A stretch of DNA of 64,000 nt from Favolaschia claudopus (GCA_037176885.1 JAWWNJ010000057.1:930001-994000); one strand, 5' to 3'; positions 1 through 10,204 are shown, counted from the first letter of the stretch. Numbers and translations are program-made. The notes: a model not told the origin generated them from the letters alone.

Positions 1-59
1 CAAACGAGGAACTGGGCATATCCAAGGTATGGAGAGGCCTCTTTTGACAAGAAAAAAAA

Positions 60-262
60 ATGAGTTAAAAAAGGTGCGCAGACAATGTGCGCTGAATTCG
101 AAAAAGGTGCGCGAGATTGCAAACAAAACCAGCGCAAAAACCCCCCAATTCCGCGCTGGTCTTTCCCCTCGGACTTTCGGCTGCAAAAGGTGCGCAAATT
201 TGACTTTCGGGCAAAAAAGGTGCGCGAAAGCGGATTTTCGGCGAAAAAACCAGCGGGATATT
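60..262. repeat. AAAAGGTGCGC short-repeat array
   Basis: At least four copies of an A-run followed by GGTGCGC occur within 200 bp, interleaved with ACTTTCGG motifs and with a CCAGCG/CGCTGG pair. This clustering resembles the subterminal transposase-binding repeats of a DNA transposon end, but no inverted partner lies inside the window, so the element cannot be delimited. No credible gene overlaps it. Confidence 0.5.
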
Positions 263-526
263 AAATGTGCATTTGGACCGCCATAGTTGACCCAATATCC
301 GCGACTTTCCGCTCCATTCGCGAGTCTATTGTGAAATTTTCTACTAATATAAGCTATCTCGGTACTTCTAAACATCCACGGTCTGCCATTCATAACGTGA
401 GGCCGTTCAGGGCCGTTCCTTATCGGATACCAAAGTCCTTTCCCATGGCAAGATGGGTTAGACCTTCCTGACCGCTTTCACTGTCAGCTACCAGCCTACT
501 ACATACCACACCCCATCCGTCTCATA

Positions 527-3500
527 ATGCACGACGACTCGAATCTTGCGATTGGAGGAGACAAGGCTGCTCTCCAAGATAACTATGCAACGGCCGATCT
601 AGAAAAAATGGGCTACAAGCAGGAGATGACACGGGTACTGCCAGACCGAAGCAGCCGTTCTCTTCAGCAACATCAGTCGCTAATCGCAGAATATAGTCCC
701 GGGGATTGTACCACATGTTGTAATCTCGGCTCCAGATCTTTCGGGATGATGGCCGGGGCAGCACCATCAACCAAAACCCCAGCAACATCATCCCTATAAG
801 ATCTGGTGCAGTTTAACCGCGGACCTTGCGCTCGGTGACATCGGTCACAAACATAACACAAGTAACACACCGTGACCCACTAAAACCGTTGAACTCTAGC
901 AGCGCTTCAAGATGCGAGAAGTTATCAGCAAATTGCACGATGCAAATCCTTCTTTCAGAGAATGTCTCCTCCTATTTTTTCATGCAAATTCAGCTCAGTT
1001 TCAGTGATTAAGCATTGAAATTTTCACTGAAGAGGACATCTGGGGCAATTTCTTTTTGGGAAGAATGAAGTATGGATACTTACAAGCTAACGGCCATATA
1101 ATTGCGAGTTAAGAATGCCTTGGAGGCCTAAGCAAGCAGAAAAGCACAATGTCACACTTTGGCGGGGAACAATGACAGCGTGACATCGAGCGCAAGGTTC
1201 ACGGTTAAAGTGCACCAGACGTTATAGAGCAGCAACCGCGATCAAATTTTTCCATCATTCTGCCTCGCCGTCATTTCAACATCTCAACATTGCCCTTTTT
1301 GGTAGCGGTGCGCTCGCAGAGCGCGAGCGGTTGCTGCTCTATAACGTCTGGGTTCGAGACTACACATGTTGTTCAGTATGTTGCTTCAGCTCGCATGCTT
1401 TCTCGTTCTCATAGGTCGCGTTTGCTAGTGACGCTTGGTAGGACTGGCTACTCTCAATTGCTGATACTCACGCGTTTGCCACAAAAGCGATCATGGCCGT
1501 TCGTGAGTTTCTTCAATTCATTCATCTATTCTCCACTTCTGATAATCAACTTATTACATCTGGAAACGCATTTTCACAGAATAGAGACTCGATGTCTGCA
1601 GTAGACACTCACAGACAAGCAGACAGTTGTAGACAAGGCACAGACCGAGACGCAAGCGGCAGACCACTGTAGACAATGGGTTAAGCGACAGACACCGGTC
1701 TCCGCATGGCGCACTTGCCGTCACCGCTTGATGCAACGTCGGCAAGCTATATCCGCCGCATACGTTTCTGCCGGTGCCTCCCTTGTGCCTCCCTCTCGCG
1801 AAATTTTCTCTAAGTCCCTTGCCGACCGTATGGCTTGGCTGGCAATATAAAAAGGTGTCGCACCTGCTGCCATTCCCTACGCACTCTTTCCATCTCCCAT
1901 TTTCACAGCTGCTCTTGGTTGTTTCATCAGGTATATTTCCCGCCATCCAGTTTATCCTCGCTGCCTCGCTGACACTCCTTCCCTTCGACCCCTTCAGAAT
2001 CTCATCAGCTGCAGATTTATCGTCGACTGCACTGCTCATTGCGCGCACCCGCCGCTTCCCATTATTTTACAATTGCATCTTTCTCTCATATATACAATAT
2101 CTACTGTACACATGTCAATGTATGTCCCGTATATAGTGCTCTCAAATTATCATTCTTTTTCCACCATTACCTTTTGTCGCGCCTGACTGGATTTGAAGGA
2201 AATTCATGCAACGAACGCATGAAAGCATGAGAGACCGGTTTTTGATTGACCGGATGTAAATTTACGAGATCATTTTCCATCGGTCTATGCTGGTCTATGT
2301 GTCTATCGGCTAATTTGCCTCTGTCGGCTAATCTATGTCTATCGTTCTACGGGTGTCTGCCATAGAAACGGCGTGTCTGCCTCACTCTAGCACAGACAGG
2401 GGCCTTTCTGTGGGTCTGCGGTGTCTGTAGTGTCTGCCGCAGACCACTGTAGACATCTGTCGTTTTCCAGATGTAGCCTATGGTCTTGCCGCCCCGATAG
2501 CTACGTCTCTTGTCGCTGGTGGCCCGGTGACCATTATCTGGGGGTAAATATTCTACTCTGTCGAAAATTTCTAGCTAGATGTCCGATAGATGGGTGGCCG
2601 TATCGCTCCTAACGTTTCCCCTGGCCTGTTCCCTCGGCGAGATATGCGCGAAATATCCGACTAGTGCGGGCGCATATTACTGGTGCTTCAAACTTGCTTC
2701 GCCTCGGAGCCGACTATTGTTTTCATGGATCAATGGATGGCTTACGATGGTCGGGGTATGGACCATCTCCCTTTCTGTGACCTTCGTGAGCGTCATCCTT
2801 TGCGTCAACGAAAAAATTATGAGCGACGGTATCAAATGCAGGGCACTGCTCAATTGGTCGTCGCAGGCGTAGGAATCTATCTCCCGGGCTGGAACGTTCA
2901 ACCTTGGCATACATGTAGGTCGTAATACAGTCGGTTCATTTTATATTGTTTACAACTGACCCTCTCTAGACTTGATATTTCTCGCCGTCACAGGTATAAC
3001 AGTGATATTTTGCGTCTTCGGAAACAGAATTCTCCCCACGCTCGATGTGAGCCTCGCCGTATTTTCATGATAATTCATCGACCTAACACGCAATAGCTTA
3101 TCTCGGCGTATTGGACACTTCTGGGGGTCATTGGTGAGTTACACACCGGTATTCTCATTCTACGACTAAGCCTAAGCCTCTGCCTTGACAGTCATCCTCG
3201 TTTGCGTTTCTGTCAAGGCAGCAACTGGCCGACGCCATGCAGCTTTTGCGCTCGGCCATTTCGATCCCACTCCGTCAGGCTGGACTCCGGGATGGGCATT
3301 TTTCATTGGCTTATTGCCTGTACGCTGGCGTCTGCTAATTACATTTTCCCCGGCTCATCACACAACCTTTGCTAGCCTGGTCAGCGGCACCGTCAGCTTT
3401 ACTTTACCGTTACTGACTTTCGGCAGCTTATACTTACTCAGCTATCGGGATGAGTGAATCATAATCGGTATAAAATTTGAATGGTATCCTAATTTTTGCA

Positions 3501-4616
3501 GTTGCAAGCATGGCTGAGGAGGTACACAATCCGAGGTACGAACTTCCACGGGCTATAGTGTGGTCAATTCCCATCGGTTTCATAACTGGGATTTTCTTCC
3601 TCGTCCCACTTATGTTCACTCTTCCCGATATTGCGACTTTGTTGAGCGGTAAGAGCAGTTTTAAAAAATCGATTAAATAGTAATTTGACCGTATCGACGC
3701 CAGTCGCCAGCGGGCAACCTCTCGGCGTTATGTTCGAGCTTATCATGGGTTCGAAAGGAGGCGGTTTTGGCTTGGTACGCTTTCTCGCCAAAGTTTTCGT
3801 GGCATATTTTTCACAAAGATATGTTTCCAGTGGTTCATCAGTCAGTCTTATCCTTTCCCCTCCAACACACTGAACTAAGATCAACTCAAAGTCTTCGGCA
3901 TCGGGATGTTCTGCGCCATCTCCATCTCCTGCGCCGCAGCCCGCGCCACCTGGGCGTTCGCCCGAGACAAAGCAATTCCCTTCCACAGAACTTTCGCAAA
4001 AGTCAACCAAACCCTTGGCGGTGGCGTCCCCATGAATGCAATCCTCCTCTCAACCACCATCCAAGTGCTCCTCGCGCTCATCTACCTCGGGTCCAGCGCC
4101 GCGTTCAATGCATTTGTCGGTGTAGCCGTGATGTGCTTAGGCTCAAGCTATGCGATGCCCGTCGCCATCTCGCTCTTGGCCAACCGCCGAAAGGATATGG
4201 CTAGTTCGCCTTTCTATCTCGGACGGGCTGGGACGCCGCTCAACGCAATCGCGATTATCTGGGTCATGTTTGAGATGGTGTTGTTCTCAATGCCCGCTGT
4301 GATCCCCACAACCAAAATAACGATGAGTACGGTTTCGATTGATGCGTGGTTCTGGTGGTTTTTTCCAAGCGAAGTATAGATTATGCATCCGTCGTTTTCG
4401 TTGGATTCGCAGCTTTCAGCGCCGTATGGTATTTCCTCAGTACGTCTTCTTCTACTTTCTCGTCTCGAGGCTGACTCGGATCCGACTTGTATACTAGGTG
4501 GTCGGTTCCACTACACCGGCCCGCCTGAGGAAAGCGAGGAATCGTCAACTCCATCCCAAGATGAGGAGCAGAGAATCGACGTTGCAGTAACAAAGGAAGA
4601 GAAAGGCGAGAATTGA
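527..4616 (+). CDS. APC-superfamily amino-acid/GABA-type permease, many exons, 5' part interrupted
   Basis: Plasma- or vacuolar-membrane transporter of the fungal amino acid/choline/GABA permease (ACT) type. Exon 1 begins at ATG 527 and reads through LEKMGYKQEMTR, the usual N-terminal box. The body resumes at about 2471 (DVAYGLAAP) and follows exons 2471-2543, 2590-2785, 2842-2914, 2970-3046, 3097-3133, 3192-3319, 3376-3379, 3427-3453, 3502-3648, 3704-3774, 3831-3840, 3892-4326, 4380-4439 and 4498-4616, all with GT-AG borders and consistent phase. Family landmarks seen are GEICAKYPTSAGAYYW, SGWTPGWAFFIGLLP, YTYSAIGM-ASMAEEV, CAAARATWAFARD, YLGSSAAFNAFVGV and the FHYTGPP tail. About 15-20 residues expected between EMTR and DVAYG (start of the first membrane helix) were not found, and 1.8 kb of repeat-rich DNA lies there. 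The gene is therefore either disrupted or has a transposon-loaded intron with a short unseen exon. Family sure, substrate not. Confidence 0.85.
781..1351. repeat. Nested terminal-inverted-repeat (MITE-like) sequence inside the permease
   Basis: The stretch at 797-837 (CTATAAGATCTGGTGC onward) is repeated inverted and imperfectly at about 1181-1225. A second pair is perfect over 25 bp: 1215-1239 against 1327-1351, with an 87-bp loop. The two pairs share the CTATAA..TCTGG end. No transposase-like frame is present. This fits a non-autonomous DNA element or two nested elements; the target duplication was not resolved. Confidence 0.55.
1590..2460. mobile_element. Probable non-autonomous DNA transposon rich in TGTCTGC/GCAGACA
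   Basis: Both ends (about 1590-1700 and 2330-2460) are packed with GTCTG/CAGAC motifs. A 17-bp direct repeat, GCAGACCACTGTAGACA, occurs at 1659-1675 and 2439-2455. A TATA-like stretch (GGCAATATAAAAAGG, about 1841-1855) followed by pyrimidine-rich DNA lies in the middle, as in a promoter left after internal deletion. No transposase domain is seen. The right end stops about 15 bp before permease exon 2471-2543. Superfamily not assigned. Confidence 0.4.
3376..3379 (+). other. 4-nt microexon of the permease
   Basis: CTAG|CCTG|GTCAGC: four bases flanked by AG and GT. The two flanking introns (3320-3375, 56 nt; 3380-3426, 47 nt) are of normal size. Without these four bases the upstream exon (phase 0) and the downstream exon (which needs one base) do not join in frame. 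With them the product reads GLLP-PA-YTYSAIGM, as the family expects. Confidence 0.6.
3831..3840 (+). other. 10-nt microexon of the permease
   Basis: TGGTTCATCA lies between introns 3775-3830 (56 nt) and 3841-3891 (51 nt), both GT-AG. It bridges FGL and the GIGMFCAISI segment in frame, giving GLWFIIFGIGMFCA, which fits the hydrophobic helix at this place in APC permeases. Confidence 0.65.
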
Positions 4617-4839
4617 GGTTTGCAAGAGTTACCCCGATTTGAGTGAAAATGTATGTATATACACGACGAGTACTGTTTTTGCGAATGTCAAATTCTTGGA
4701 GCAAGCCAGGAGCATACCTCAAGGCATATTCGATACCCTTCAAGCTTTGAGCACACAAAACATGGAACGCAGAGGAAGATTAGAATTCTAAGAACCGGTC
4801 CACAAATCATATAACTAATTCCACAGGACGACGACATCT

Positions 4840-7020
4840 TCATGTCCGAGTACTAGACATCGCCGATGCCGTCGAATAAACACTACTAGCCCTCGACACA
4901 AGCGCAGCAGGCCTCGGTCGCGATAACTGTGCGGGGTGTTGTTCCGTCCTCGCCGCAACCGCCGCACTAGGCTGCATCGTGACAACAGGCGACTCGAGAT
5001 GAGAGTGGTGCTCCATATCCGCCTGATGCACACTCATACGCGAGGAAGTGACGCTCCCCTGCCGATGTACCTCCCTCTCCATCTGCATCTCTTCCCGAGC
5101 AAATCGACGCCACCCCTCCTCCCGCCGCTCGCGTGCACGACCCATACTCGGCGCACGCGTGAACCCATCGTTGCCTGTTTTTGCTTCTCGCATCTCAGCC
5201 TGCCCGCTAGGAGAACCACCGACCCCAGTGACAGCGTAAATCGTGTTGAGCACACTGGCGCGCAGCGTCTGAGTCCAACCCTCATTCACCCCGCCTCCTC
5301 CTCCTTCCAGCTGCCGCTCCGCATGTACATGCGTCATCTCTCCCTCAGCCGGCAACCGCACCCACCCCGGCGTCCGGTCTCCTCCCCTGCGCACCGCAAG
5401 GCTTTCTCTCCGCCATGGAACGTCCATCCCCCGGCCCCCATTCAGTGACATCAACCGCGGTCGCCTCTGCGAGTCGCCTATTCTCGGTGTCCCCGCATCT
5501 CGTCCTCCACCAGGCGTCTGACCATCCCTTTCCTCCTCCTCCTCCTCCTCCTCCCGGCCATGCACCGAACTCGCGCTGCTAGACGCCTGGGATGCCGAAC
5601 CATTAACGATGCACAGCGTTCCCGTCCTCGCGCTAGGGATGTGCGACCGAGCACTCCCACTACTCCGGCTGCCTGTCCCTGAGCGCCATAGGCGCGGGTT
5701 TGCGTGGTGCGGAAGGGAGTTGGGCTGGTGTATCCTGTGCGGGTCCCGATCAGCGAGGTGGGCGGGAAGAGGGCGCGCAGTCGGATAAGGCCCATCGTTC
5801 GAGCGCAGCAGAGGCACGGGAATCGTCTGTGATGGAAGCGGAGGCAGCGGGTATGCCGCGCTATCGCTTAGTCGGGGTATTTGATGCGGGGAGTAATAGG
5901 CAGTTTCGACGTATGGATTGGGGGTGTGGAACTGGTCGTCGGAGGGCGGTGGGGTACGGGGGTAGCCAAGGGAGCGTTTAGGCTCGCCGACATCGCGATC
6001 TCCAATTAGCGAGAGGCTGGGCGGCATGGTGGGGTGTTTGGTGGAGCGAGTGACTACGGCGGGGTCCCAGGCCATGGTGTCGATGGCAGCGGCCGCGCGG
6101 CGGCGGGTGTATGAGCGGATGAGACATGCGACAACGGCTGCGACGCATCCGATGGCGATGAAGATGCCGAGAGTCATGGCGGACCAGAAGACGGCGCCAT
6201 GGTCTGAGATTTCGGCGCTGATCGAAGAAGCGGCAGAGGGAGAGGACAGAGGGGGTCCAGTTGAGGAAGAAAGAGTCGGCGCGCTGGACGTTGAGGCGCT
6301 GGTCGAGGACACGGACACCGACACGGATGAAGCGAATTGTGAAGAGGTTGTGGACACTGAGACGATTGAAGAAGACGATATTGCAGAGGAAGACGATGCC
6401 GTCAGAGAGGGAGAGGACGCCCTTGCAGAGGAAGAGGACGCCGTCGTGGAAGGCAAAGCTTGCGAAGAAGACACTGATACGAGCGCCGTAGATACCGCAG
6501 TAGTTGTAGACTCCATCTTCATGCTTTCTTGTGAAATCGCGTTGGCGGGAAGGCTGAATAGAAGCACCGGATGCGTCGCGCTCGCCATCCATGGTACTTG
6601 TTGAGGCGGGTGGTCCTCAGGCACAAATCCATCCGGATCAGCAGCTCCAAAGACGTTCTGCACTATGACGTCCTCGCCGGGGTCAAGATTTCCGATATCG
6701 AGTTGAGGCATCGGAGAACGCAGTCGCAGGTGGTCGGGTATAGCATAACGTATCCCCATGCTTAAATCTTCTCCGAGATAGATGAAAGGGTCAAGATTGA
6801 TAGAAGATTGTGTGCTGCCAGAGCGAGTTGTTTGAGAAGACGAATTCGACCGGCGAAGGTAGCGTGAAGGTGGATGTGAAAACAGGGCAATGAAAAAGGG
6901 GTAGCAAAATATTTGGTTCCACTGACGATCGAGGCGTTTCATTTCCACTGCCAGTAGAATTCCAGCACGCAAGCGTGTAGATGCAGAACTTGCCGCAGAG
7001 CTTACCGCCCGCAGTAACAT
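4840..7020 (-). CDS. Ser-rich single-pass membrane protein, unknown function
   Basis: Open frame on the minus strand ending at 4840. The ATG at 7020 (MLLRAVSS) is the first methionine in frame, but the N-terminus is uncertain. A GT-AG pair of about 55 nt near 6950-7010 could join a hydrophobic leader (NWNTWLLSLGLSAL) from another frame to VEMKRLD. The mature part has a short globular region (LDPFIYLGEDLS, GEDVIVQNVFGAADPDG), then a roughly 110-residue Ser/Thr/Ala-rich stalk, then one clear membrane helix (FWSAMTLGIFIAIGCVAAVV) followed by RSYTRRR, and a long low-complexity cytosolic tail with Pro-rich, Glu-rich and Gly-rich tracts. The layout resembles fungal cell-surface sensor-like proteins, but I do not recognise a named family. 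It is convergent with the permease, with about 220 bp between the stops. Confidence 0.65.
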   Translation of the reverse strand: MLLRAVSSAASSASTRLRAGILLAVEMKRLDRQWNQIFCYPFFIALFSHPPSRYLRRSNSSSQTTRSGSTQSSINLDPFIYLGEDLSMGIRYAIPDHLRLRSPMPQLDIGNLDPGEDVIVQNVFGAADPDGFVPEDHPPQQVPWMASATHPVLLFSLPANAISQESMKMESTTTAVSTALVSVSSSQALPSTTASSSSARASSPSLTASSSSAISSSSIVSVSTTSSQFASSVSVSVSSTSASTSSAPTLSSSTGPPLSSPSAASSISAEISDHGAVFWSAMTLGIFIAIGCVAAVVACLIRSYTRRRAAAAIDTMAWDPAVVTRSTKHPTMPPSLSLIGDRDVGEPKRSLGYPRTPPPSDDQFHTPNPYVETAYYSPHQIPRLSDSAAYPLPPLPSQTIPVPLLRSNDGPYPTARPLPAHLADRDPHRIHQPNSLPHHANPRLWRSGTGSRSSGSARSHIPSARTGTLCIVNGSASQASSSASSVHGREEEEEEEERDGQTPGGGRDAGTPRIGDSQRRPRLMSLNGGRGMDVPWRRESLAVRRGGDRTPGWVRLPAEGEMTHVHAERQLEGGGGGVNEGWTQTLRASVLNTIYAVTGVGGSPSGQAEMREAKTGNDGFTRAPSMGRARERREEGWRRFAREEMQMEREVHRQGSVTSSRMSVHQADMEHHSHLESPVVTMQPSAAVAARTEQHPAQLSRPRPAALVSRASSVYSTASAMSSTRT

Positions 7021-7416
7021 CCGGGGTGTAGAGAGCGGAGAGTCCGAGGGACAAAAGCCAGGTATTCCAATTCGGATGTGGTGCGCAGAAAAAAGGCAAA
7101 ATTCGGGGAACTCAGGACGAACATAAGCACAGACGAGAAGAGCAAGTCCCAGAGCGATCAATCAATTTCCCTGGAATTCAGAAATCCAAGGCAAAACAGA
7201 GGAGTCGAAGATCTTTCTTCGCCACTGGTAATGGCCCAAAAAGAGCCAAAAAGCATGGTTTTGACTCCAGGAATTCGGGAACGACGAGACGGTTGTGGTA
7301 GTAGAGTATGTGAGTTTTCTGGCATCGTCAGACATTGATTGAAGGCCCGAGATGTCGAGTTAACCCATCCTCAGCTGAGGTAGGCGCAGAGTAGGCATGG
7401 ATTTGTTACACCCCCC

Positions 7417-7877
7417 GGCTGAGAAGTGACATCCATCAGACCGGCGTGATCACGGCTTCCCGTTTTGGACAATCTCGCTCGAAAACTTAAAAGGAAGTGC
7501 GCACTTTCCCTCAGCGAGCTCGCTCTATAGCTCGTTTCTCTTACTGCCCATTCTCTGATATTCTATTATATGCATGATCCAACATACGAACTCTTCCTCA
7601 TCTGCTGGATCCATCTCACACCCCGAAACTTCGGCCCAGAGGATGGAGTGCGTACTATGCTCAAGGAGCAAGCTCCGCTGTAGGGGCGGGGAAATGTCAG
7701 AATTAACAATGGACTCTTCGCCGGACATGGTAGCAACTAAGGACGCGAGAGGACGCAAGTTACTTGCGAGCGCGTCTCGGACGTACTTCCTTTTTGAGTG
7801 AGATTCTCCAAAACGGGGAGCCGTGAAGGCCCGTGATCACGCCGGTATGATGGATGTCGCTTCTCAGCGTGACCCCT
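7417..7877. mobile_element. About 460-bp TIR element (MITE-like)
   Basis: The left end 7418-7475 (CTGAGAAGTGACATCCATCA onward, through GGCGTGATCACGG and CCGTTTTGGA.AATCTC) recurs inverted at 7804-7871. The right arm holds 10 extra bases next to a CACGG repeat. No convincing target duplication was found. Inside is only a short frame with CVLCSRSKLRC, too little to call a zinc cluster. Confidence 0.55.
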
Positions 7878-7887
7878 GGCCAAAAAC

Positions 7888-7938
7888 AAGACTTTATATA
7901 CGTTTGAACGCTATCTTCAAGAGAGTATATAAAGTCTT
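7888..7938. repeat. Perfect 13-bp inverted repeat (hairpin)
   Basis: AAGACTTTATATA at 7888-7900 and its exact complement at 7926-7938, with a 25-bp loop. It lies just outside the TIR element ending near 7877. Confidence 0.6.
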
Positions 7939-8122
7939 TTACGAGACTAGGCGCAGAGCGGTCGAGGACATTCTACTTATCGAGCCCGTAATCCCTGATG
8001 TGATCAATGATCTTTGATGTTCAACTTGTCAGAAAGAAGTTTTGGTTGTTACACGTGTTGCTTAGTAAGCGTTTCGGCTTGTCCGCACCCACGAACTCCG
8101 AATTGGTACAGTCCGAGTCCTC

Positions 8123-8248
8123 TTGCATCTGCGTTCATATCATGGGCGCTCGCGTTGTGAGGAAATCTTTGCGAATTTGCTGGCATTGCATCTGCGTTCA
8201 TATCATGGGCGCTCGCGTTGTGAGGAAATCTTTGCGAATTTGCTGGCA
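8123..8248. repeat. Exact 63-bp tandem duplication
   Basis: 8123-8185 is repeated without change at 8186-8248. The unit is 21 codons long, so the local frame is kept, but I see no gene there. The lack of any difference means the duplication is recent. Confidence 0.9.
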
Positions 8249-8264
8249 GAGGGATAAGGTTTCT

Positions 8265-8955
8265 GGATAATTCTAATTGGCAACCCGGTTTGTTTGGCAA
8301 CCCCTACTTTTTCGGGGGTTGCCAAATAGAACAAAGATGGCATCAAATGTGCCGCGCTGCCGAGTGTCTGTGCAAGATCTATATATTGAGTCTGCACTGA
8401 GGTGAATCCTGCTAAGTAGTGGCGGAAGTAGACGAGCAAAAGGGTTCAATGTCATAGTATTAGATTTCTTGGCACCATAGGCCAGCCTCAACAAACAATT
8501 CTTATTGCCGGGCGGCCGGCAGAGGAAAATGTGCCTGGCTTCCAGTTCCCTACGACCGTTGTCCATTGGTCCATTGTTTCAAGCTATATATGAGAGTCAT
8601 ATCTGTCTTTAATTCTCTATGAGGGCCATTCATTGTTGATTGAGCCCAGTCACATTCAAAAAACATCAGCTTTCGCTCATTTCTTGTGCCTGCCCACTGA
8701 TTGCCGGCTTAATTGAACCACAGTCGTTCGAATTTGAGAAGCTTTCTCATCTGCCCAGTGGGGCATACTCTCAGTCTGCTATGGCTCTGAGAACTCGTTG
8801 AATATTCAAAGCGATAGTACTTGGACCAAAGTTATCGACAACTCTGAAGATCAGTTCCGGCCGATATGCCGTCGGCAGGAGGGGTTGCCAAATAGCAAAA
8901 GTCTATTCGGCAACCCCAAACTTACTGGCAACCGGGTTGCCAAATAGAATTATCC
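8265..8955. mobile_element. Non-autonomous Mutator-like element 1 (691 bp) with 9-bp target duplication
   Basis: The ends are GGATAATTCTAATTGGCAAC at the left and, in complement, GGATAATTCTATTTGGCAAC at the right. The match continues through CCGG, about 24 bp with one mismatch. The insert is flanked by the direct repeat AAGGTTTCT at 8256-8264 and 8956-8964. A 9-bp duplication is typical of Mutator-like elements. The subterminal regions repeat GGCAACCC/GGGTTGCC about seven times, often as facing pairs. No transposase is present. Confidence 0.8.
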
Positions 8956-8971
8956 AAGGTTTCTAGCTGAA

Positions 8972-9007
8972 CCTTTCAAGAATCAAGAATCAAGAATCAA
9001 GAATCAA
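8972..9007. repeat. AAGAATC 7-mer microsatellite
   Basis: Tandem CAAGAAT units (about five copies) fill the gap between the two Mutator-like elements. The 9-bp target duplication of element 2 is taken from this repeat. Confidence 0.8.
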
Positions 9008-9715
9008 GGATAATTCTGTTGAGAAACCCGGGGTGCAGGTAGAAACCCTCCCCATATAAGGTAATATTGCAGAAACCCCCCGCACAAACTTTAACAGATT
9101 CTGGACAGAAACCCACTTACGTCGATTCGATGGCATCACCGAACAAGATGGTCGGCAACACCGTCTTCGTTATTCCTTGCTCTCAGACGAAGATTGTGGG
9201 TACCATATTGCCTTCTGGAATTGTGCGGGTTGTTCATTGTTCTTCACTGCGAGTTCCCGTCGACTCTGAGAATATGCCGGAGAAGCAGCCGATCCCGAAT
9301 GCTCGGCACAGCCCTGATGTCTAACGGAGCACACTGTTATCTTGCTTTGAGCCGCATTCGAGGCATCCAGAAGCAGCAGATGAGTGACCACAATATTGCC
9401 GTAGGTTTTATGCTATTTGCGAGGCTGCTAGGCTCGTCGGGTGCGGAAATAACAACCTGGTCGGCATGCACACGGCAATCTCGGAACACAAAGAAGGGAT
9501 GGGCCCCTGGCAATCTGAGACCTACCCAACTGGGAATTAATGCTGAAGCGGCAAATGAAAGCGTCTGAGAACGTCAAACCAACCCTCAGTATTGTTGCCG
9601 CGCCGGCCGTCGAGTCGGCAGCCTGGGGCAATCACCTTCCCAAATTGGAAGGGTCTTTGAACCCCGGGTTTCTACATAAAGATTCGGAAACCCGGGTTTC
9701 TGGATAGAATTATCC
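9008..9715. mobile_element. Non-autonomous Mutator-like element 2 (708 bp) with 9-bp target duplication
   Basis: Left end GGATAATTCTGTTGAGAAAC; right end, in complement, GGATAATTCTATCCAGAAAC, continuing CCCGG. The flanks carry AAGAATCAA at 8999-9007 and 9716-9724. It shares the GGATAATTCT tip with element 1 but has another subterminal repeat (GAAACCC/GGGTTTC instead of GGCAACC) and another body. No coding capacity is seen. Confidence 0.8.
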
Positions 9716-9724
9716 AAGAATCAA

Positions 9725-10204
9725 GATCAAATCCGATAAGATTCTTCGAATTTCTTCCCAATCCGAGTCGACGAAAACTTGAAGGAAGTCAGGATTCCGA
9801 GAAACGGGTAATATGGGTCCACAATGGCGGCAACGTGTGCGTGCGTGTGCCGCCTTGGGTACAAGTCGTATACGTACTCGCCGCTCTCTCACCAACGCCC
9901 ACCATGTTGGGCCGACTCCTGCTGTGCGGATAATATTGAAACTTCGACAATGAAAGCTTGAAATCGCCAGTCGCTGATAGTCTCTCTGACTTCTGGATCT
10001 ATGCAGGAACCAGGAGTGACCCATCGGAAAGAAATGATTGTTTGCTGCACCTTTTCGCCAATCACACCTGACGTTTCGCGGGCATTATACTGCTGTTTCT
10101 CTGTTCGCCGGGATACGTGGAAATTCTACGAATGAAGTCTAGCGCGGCCCGGAGTCTCCAGAAGCCCATTGTACCTCGACCGCAACGTCGATGGCTGGTG
10201 TTGG
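9725..10204. other. Intergenic, nothing recognised
   Basis: Only short frames without family resemblance. I see no gene, RNA or repeat that can be supported here. Confidence 0.5.

Noticed and set aside
1290..1604. 104-codon frame in the permease insertion
   Set aside because: Begins at an inverted repeat, no motif, and does not supply the missing permease helix.
7574..7801. CVLCSRSKLRC, half of a Zn(II)2Cys6-type cluster
   Set aside because: Only three of six cysteines, no continuation, and the frame lies inside a TIR element.
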